60,611 bases of DNA from Eubacteriaceae bacterium (GTDB lineage Bacteria; Bacillota; Clostridia; Eubacteriales; Alkalibacteraceae), in contig JAAXUP010000006.1 of NCBI GenBank assembly GCA_013335935.1, positions 1 through 60,611 on the forward strand. The letters are read 5' to 3'. Made by a program: the position numbers and the translations under genes. The stretch's first letter is position 1, and every line of letters begins with the position of its first letter. Below the pieces are notes generated by a model that did no database searches, was not told the origin of the DNA, and saw only the letters and a program-made list of their open reading frames with translations. Below, in pieces: positions 56,730-60,611 of this stretch.

Positions 56730-58082
56730 ATGATCGATCGATTTATAATTGACAGGAAAAGTGATATAAAATTATATCTACAGATTTACAGGTACTTTAA
56801 GGACGAGATTTTATTCGGACGTATGCCTGAAGGGAAAAAGCTCCCTTCCGTCAGGGAACTTGCCAGGGCACTCAATGTAAGCAAGATCACCGTTGAGGCT
56901 TCTTACAATCAGCTGGCAGCGGAAGGCTATATTGACAATATTCCTCGCAGAGGGTACTTTGCAGTGGAACTTAAAGACTTGAGCTTCGTTAGGACGGCGA
57001 TAAAAAGCAGTGAAGAACTTCCCATCCGGAAGTATATCAATACCGGGGTTGATAAAGATAGCTTCGACCTCAAGCTTTGGAAGAAGCTTTATGGTGGAGT
57101 GCTGAATACATTTTCTGACGACTTATTTGACGGAGGAGATCTCCAGGGGGAACTTCTCTTAAGGAAAGAGATTTGTATTTTTATTGGAAAAAGCAGAGGG
57201 GTTGTCGCATCCCCGGATCAGATTGTCATAGGGTCAGGAAGCCAGTATCTTCTGGGAATTATTGCCTCCCTGATAAAAAAAAGAGAGCGCACGGTTATTG
57301 TAGAGGATCCAGGATTCAGTATGGCAAGAAATGTCTTCGAGGATTATGGCATTGACATCCATCCGGTACAGGTGGATAGTGACGGCATAAGGTCGGATCT
57401 TCTAAGCCAGTCTCCGGGAAGGGTCGCCTATTTAAGCCCTTCCCATCAGTATCCCATGGGAACCGTGATGCCGATCAAACGGAGGCTGGAGGTACTAAAT
57501 TGGGTCAAGGACAAGGATGGAATAATTATCGAGGATGATTATGACAGCATAATTAGGTATGAAACAGAGCCAATACCGTCCCTGCAGGGTCTTGATCAGG
57601 GACATCACGTTGTTTATATGGGTTCATTCTCGAAACTTCTGACCCCGGCTGTCAGGATCAGCTACATGGTCCTGACCCAGGACCTTACGGAAGAATATAA
57701 AAAGTATAAAGAAAGGTTTACCCAGACAGCATCGAAATTAGAACAGCTCACCATGGGAATGTTTATGAAAGATGGACATTTTGAACGTCACATGAAGAGG
57801 ATCAACAAAATCTATTACCGGAAGAACATCACCCTAAAGGAAGTCTTGAAAAAGTATTCTGACAAAGGGATAAACGTACTGGGAGGAAATTCCGGCCTGC
57901 ATCTGATCATCAGGGTGGAGTCTGAATCAGATTCCGTCTTGCTGATGGAAAATTTCATTAAAAATGATGTCCTGCTGGAACGGATCAAGGTACCGGAAGA
58001 TAACAGCTGTTATTTGCTTCTGACCTACAGCGGGATCCCGGTTGAAATCATGGAAGAACTAATTTCTAAACTGATGGGCTGA
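56730..58082 (+). CDS. MocR/PdxR-family regulator (GntR HTH fused to aminotransferase fold)
   Basis: 450 aa. The N-terminal GntR winged helix (about 10-75: LPSVRELARALNVSKITVEASYNQL, given in part) is followed by a type-I PLP aminotransferase-like domain with SPSHQYPMGTVMP, EDDYDSIIRYE and the PLP-lysine region YMGSFSKLLTPAVRISYM (Lys about 302). PdxR members sense PLP and control vitamin B6 supply. The divergent S-component gene fits that role. It starts at ATG after AAGGACAG. Confidence 0.92.
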   Translation: MIDRFIIDRKSDIKLYLQIYRYFKDEILFGRMPEGKKLPSVRELARALNVSKITVEASYNQLAAEGYIDNIPRRGYFAVELKDLSFVRTAIKSSEELPIRKYINTGVDKDSFDLKLWKKLYGGVLNTFSDDLFDGGDLQGELLLRKEICIFIGKSRGVVASPDQIVIGSGSQYLLGIIASLIKKRERTVIVEDPGFSMARNVFEDYGIDIHPVQVDSDGIRSDLLSQSPGRVAYLSPSHQYPMGTVMPIKRRLEVLNWVKDKDGIIIEDDYDSIIRYETEPIPSLQGLDQGHHVVYMGSFSKLLTPAVRISYMVLTQDLTEEYKKYKERFTQTASKLEQLTMGMFMKDGHFERHMKRINKIYYRKNITLKEVLKKYSDKGINVLGGNSGLHLIIRVESESDSVLLMENFIKNDVLLERIKVPEDNSCYLLLTYSGIPVEIMEELISKLMG

Positions 58083-58156
58083 GCAAAACTCCATAGGATA
58101 TTCATATCTTTCAGGTATATTTAAAAGAAGAAAATTAACCAAGAGGAGGTGTGGAT

Positions 58157-58249
58157 ATGAGAGGTTTTGATTTAGCCCTGTGTATTAGAGAGTGCGGTCA
58201 TTTGGGACAGGCACTTGCGGATTGTATAAGAATGATTCTTCTATCGTAA
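58157..58249 (+). CDS. Predicted 30-aa cysteine-containing peptide
   Basis: MRGFDLALCIRECGHLGQAL then ADCIRMILLS. AAGAGGAGGTGTGGAT gives an excellent ribosome binding site 7 bases before the ATG, which is why this tiny frame is called. Three cysteines and a hydrophobic end are visible. It follows the MocR gene by 75 bases and faces the HAD gene across a shared hairpin. Function unknown; it could be a regulatory or membrane-active peptide, or a chance frame. Confidence 0.5.
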   Translation: MRGFDLALCIRECGHLGQALADCIRMILLS

Positions 58250-58264
58250 GATCAGAAACAAAAA

Positions 58265-58293
58265 AAGCTGCAGTATACCTATACTGCAGCTAA
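58265..58293. terminator. Terminator overlapping the end of the HAD gene
   Basis: AGCTGCAGTATA-cct-ATACTGCAGCT, with seven Ts following on the minus strand. The last codons and stop of the minus-strand HAD gene lie in one arm. Confidence 0.9.
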
Positions 58294-58932
58294 AGCGGTC
58301 AGCAGACTATCAAAATAATAATCTGCGGTTTCCTTGATTAGTTCTTCCTTTTGTTTATGAACCTTATCGTATACGGCGGCTACCTGCATCCCAGCATTTT
58401 TGGCAGCCATAACTCCTTCAATAGTATCCTCAAAAACAAGACAATGCTTCGGTTCTGTTTTAAGATTCCTGGCGGCCATCAAAAATACATCTGGATTTGG
58501 TTTTCCTTTACCCACTTCGCAAGAAGTGACGATGGTGGAAAAAAATCTTGTCAGATTCTTTGAATTCAGATATTCCAGAACAATTTCCCTGTTATTGCTG
58601 GTGCCAACACCCAGAGTGAAGCCTAAAGAGTGGACTTTGTTGATAAACCGGTAGGCACCTTCCTTTAGTATGACCTTATCCATATATATGTCCATACATA
58701 AGTCGACCCAGTCAGCAACGATGGTGTCTACAGAATCGGTTATTCCGAAGACCTCTTTAAAATAAATCGCCGATTCGGTAAAGCTTTTCCCGCCCAGGTC
58801 GTGGTGCAGATGCTCCTTGAGATAAATGCCTTTTTTACTTAAGTAATATTCATCAATATGTTCCCATACCCATAAGGAATCAATAAGCGTTCCATCCAAA
58901 TCAAAAATAATACTTTTTTTGTCCTTTAGCAT
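58279..58932 (-). CDS. HAD-family phosphatase, beta-phosphoglucomutase-like
   Basis: 217 aa. Motif I IFDLDGTLIDSLWVWE (nucleophile Asp about 11), motif II GVGTSNNREIV, GKPNPDVFLMAARNL with the motif III lysine, and motif IV VFEDTIEGVMAAKNAGM are visible. The cap after motif I is of the PGMB/YcjU kind. Sugar-phosphate or riboflavin-precursor substrates are possible; unknown. Its 3' end is built into the terminator. Confidence 0.9.
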   Translation of the reverse strand: MLKDKKSIIFDLDGTLIDSLWVWEHIDEYYLSKKGIYLKEHLHHDLGGKSFTESAIYFKEVFGITDSVDTIVADWVDLCMDIYMDKVILKEGAYRFINKVHSLGFTLGVGTSNNREIVLEYLNSKNLTRFFSTIVTSCEVGKGKPNPDVFLMAARNLKTEPKHCLVFEDTIEGVMAAKNAGMQVAAVYDKVHKQKEELIKETADYYFDSLLTALAAV

Positions 58933-59067
58933 TTCATCACCTTTTACTTTCCTGAAATTTATTGTAATTTAATTGGAAAATAAAAGCAAGTTGAAATAAT
59001 CACTGAATATATTGGATAAAATGGTGGTATAATTATTAGAGGATTGTTAATGCGAGGGGGACTACTT

Positions 59068-59646
59068 ATGAAGATAACCGTACTGCTGGCCAGTCACAGG
59101 AGAAATAAGAACACCGCACAGGCTGTTGAATTTTTCCTTGAAAAGCTAAAAGAGGGGAACGAAATTGAATATGTGAATCTTTTGGATAAAAAGGTGGAAA
59201 TCTGTCTGGCCTGTGATTATTGCAGGAAGCACTATGGGCATTGTGTCATTAAAGACGAGATGGAAAGTATCATCGAGACCTTCCATAAAAGCGACCTGAT
59301 CGTGCTGGCGACGCCCTTATATTTTAACAGTGTGACAAGCCGCTTTAAAATATTTATCGACAGGACTCAGATTCTGTACAATGCAAAGTATAAGTTAAAT
59401 GATCCGATTTTTAAAGAAAAGAAAAAAGTGGTGATTATTGCAGATGGCGGAGCGCCTCATTATCCGGGGCAGTTTGATGGGATAATGACCGAGTTGAAAC
59501 ATTTCCTGGGAAATATTAATGGTGAGGTTATGGGATACTACAAATACAACCATACCGATGAAACGTTGATCAAAGATAACGAAACCGCCAGAAAAGAACT
59601 GACCGAAGCCGGAGAAAAAATCGCGAAAGATCTTAAGAATAATTAA
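59068..59646 (+). CDS. Flavodoxin-fold NAD(P)H-dependent oxidoreductase with Isf-like cysteine motif
   Basis: 192 aa. FMN-binding start ITVLLASHRRNKNTAQAVE and LIVLATPLYFNSVTSRFKIF are typical of the NADPH-dependent FMN reductase/iron-sulfur flavoprotein group. CLACDYCRKHYGHC (about 50-63) has CX2CX2CX6C spacing, close to the compact motif of archaeal/clostridial Isf, so a [4Fe-4S] cluster is possible. ATG 59068 follows GCGAGGGGGAC; earlier in-frame ATGs lack a ribosome binding site. Confidence 0.87.
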   Translation: MKITVLLASHRRNKNTAQAVEFFLEKLKEGNEIEYVNLLDKKVEICLACDYCRKHYGHCVIKDEMESIIETFHKSDLIVLATPLYFNSVTSRFKIFIDRTQILYNAKYKLNDPIFKEKKKVVIIADGGAPHYPGQFDGIMTELKHFLGNINGEVMGYYKYNHTDETLIKDNETARKELTEAGEKIAKDLKNN

Positions 59647-59728
59647 TGCATGAAGGGACTGGATAAAACTATTTGGGTTAATCCAGTCCCTTTGTATTTG
59701 TATCCTGGTTGATTTTCTTTGTGTCAGA

Positions 59729-60611
59729 TCATCGAAGGTTACGGTCCAATTCCTCCAGAAGATGCCTATTATCCATTGAAGGATGAAGCTCTTCGGACTC
59801 GATTCTTTTGATGAGCTTTACAAAGAAGTCATTTACTGGTGTTGGTATGCCAAGTTTTTTGCCTTCTGAGGATATTTTTCCGTTGATATAATCAATCTCT
59901 GTGGGCCTGTTTTTTTCAAGATCCTGAAGAAGACTTGGTTTGATTTCACTCAGTTTACCCCAGACCTGTAAAAATACGTTATTGATCAGTTCGTCTCTTT
60001 CTGCGTCGGTTTCAAAATCCAGACGGGCAACGGTTGGATAAAAGCCTTGCAGCGTTTCAGGTTTTATTTTCAGGGCATCAAGGACTTTCGCCCCTTCCAA
60101 AGCGATGTATGGAACATATTTAACCAGCGCCGGGTTGAATAGCACATCACCCAGCTTGCAGCCAAAACTCCCGCAAGGCCCCATAAAGTTTGCGTTCATA
60201 ATGAGCTTTGTCCATTTGATCCCTTTGATATTATTTGTAATACTCACTTTCCCAATGTTTCCCAGGATCCCAGACAGGGTCTCCGTTCTTTTTCCTGTAT
60301 TTCCATCTAACTCACCAATGGACATATCCATCTTATCCGGTGGAGTTGTGATTTTGCTCACGCCTCTTTCCAAACGTGTGGCTCCCCATGCAATAGAGCA
60401 TCCAATAATATTCTCCCTGGCAATGAAATCAAGGATTTCATCCTCCGGGATACCATTCTGGCAGGTCACAAGAACCGTGTCTGGGGAAAAGGTATGCCTG
60501 ATATCTTCAATGGAGTTTTTTAGCTGCAGCAGCTTTGTAAAAGATAAGACGTAATCAAATTTAAAATCGATCTCTGAGGGTTTCAGACAGAAGGCTTTGA
60601 CATAATCATCT
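59729..60611 (-). CDS. Ketopantoate reductase (PanE/ApbA) family, N-terminus cut by window edge
   Basis: 294 codons are present and the frame stays open to the right edge, so the NADP-binding start is missing. Readable: DYVLSFTKLLQL, TVLVTCQNGIPEDEIL (the VLxxQNG motif), GCSIAWGATRLERG, then the C-terminal helical domain with KWTKLIMNANFMGPCG and ERDELINN (Lys and Glu of the catalytic set). The family includes true PanE (pantothenate synthesis) and many homologues of unknown substrate; no other pan gene is nearby. Confidence 0.88.
   Translation of the reverse strand, partial: DDYVKAFCLKPSEIDFKFDYVLSFTKLLQLKNSIEDIRHTFSPDTVLVTCQNGIPEDEILDFIARENIIGCSIAWGATRLERGVSKITTPPDKMDMSIGELDGNTGKRTETLSGILGNIGKVSITNNIKGIKWTKLIMNANFMGPCGSFGCKLGDVLFNPALVKYVPYIALEGAKVLDALKIKPETLQGFYPTVARLDFETDAERDELINNVFLQVWGKLSEIKPSLLQDLEKNRPTEIDYINGKISSEGKKLGIPTPVNDFFVKLIKRIESEELHPSMDNRHLLEELDRNLR

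Overview
The window looks like the replication-origin region of a low-GC, Gram-positive anaerobe of the class Clostridia, probably near Eubacteriaceae (acetogen/Alkalibacter-like). The evidence is the gene order mnmG-mnmE-jag-yidC-yidD-rnpA-rpmH | oriC | dnaA-dnaN-S4-recF-gyrB-gyrA, strong purine-rich ribosome binding sites, rubredoxin and 2x[4Fe-4S] ferredoxin, an oxygen-labile class I fumarase, a UroD-like methyltransferase homologue, and the short HisG that needs HisZ. The species assignment is inference.

Layout. 1-4654 (minus strand): tRNA modification, membrane-protein insertion and RNase P genes. 4655-6706: a bipartite origin around dnaA, with DnaA boxes on both sides and a DnaA-trio/AT-rich unwinding element just before dnaN. 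6707-13618: replication and topoisomerase genes. 13853-26850: a 13-kb accessory block for alditol use. It has a galactitol-type PTS (EIIA, EIIB, EIIC), four zinc-dependent polyol dehydrogenases, two short-chain dehydrogenases, two ribulose-phosphate-epimerase family proteins, RpiB, a CBS-less KpsF/GutQ-type isomerase, two unknown small membrane proteins and a SorC-type regulator. Four promoters in the block share an ACAAATGWAC-type site, which suggests one regulon. The most likely job is uptake and phosphorylation of a pentitol (or related alditol), oxidation to a ketose phosphate, and entry into the pentose phosphate pool.

27-37.9 kb: a polar amino-acid ABC transporter, an EamA exporter, rubredoxin, two-subunit fumarase, thioredoxin, then an Orn/Lys/Arg decarboxylase-tmk-holB-ricT run and a ferredoxin. 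37.9-38.3 kb is an unusual intergenic region: tandem hairpin repeats, whose relatives lie at 2.4 kb and 4.4 kb, are followed by a tight cluster of five DnaA-box-like sites 32 kb from oriC. 38.3-50.4 kb: a tRNA(m6A)-type methyltransferase, a compact hisZGDBHAFI(E) operon on the minus strand from a near-consensus promoter, then a HAD-cca-mntP-rnmV-ksgA-GNAT run. 50.5-60.6 kb: FAH hydrolase, AsnRS, a UroD-like protein with a 51-aa partner, hisC (16 kb or more from the other his genes), tRNA-Pro(CGG), a divergent ECF S-component/MocR pair that suggests vitamin B6 control, a 30-aa peptide with a strong ribosome binding site, a HAD phosphatase, a cysteine-motif flavoprotein, and a truncated ketopantoate-reductase-like gene at the right edge.

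I saw no rRNA, insertion sequence, prophage or CRISPR array. Functions are read from motifs and synteny; no database search was possible.
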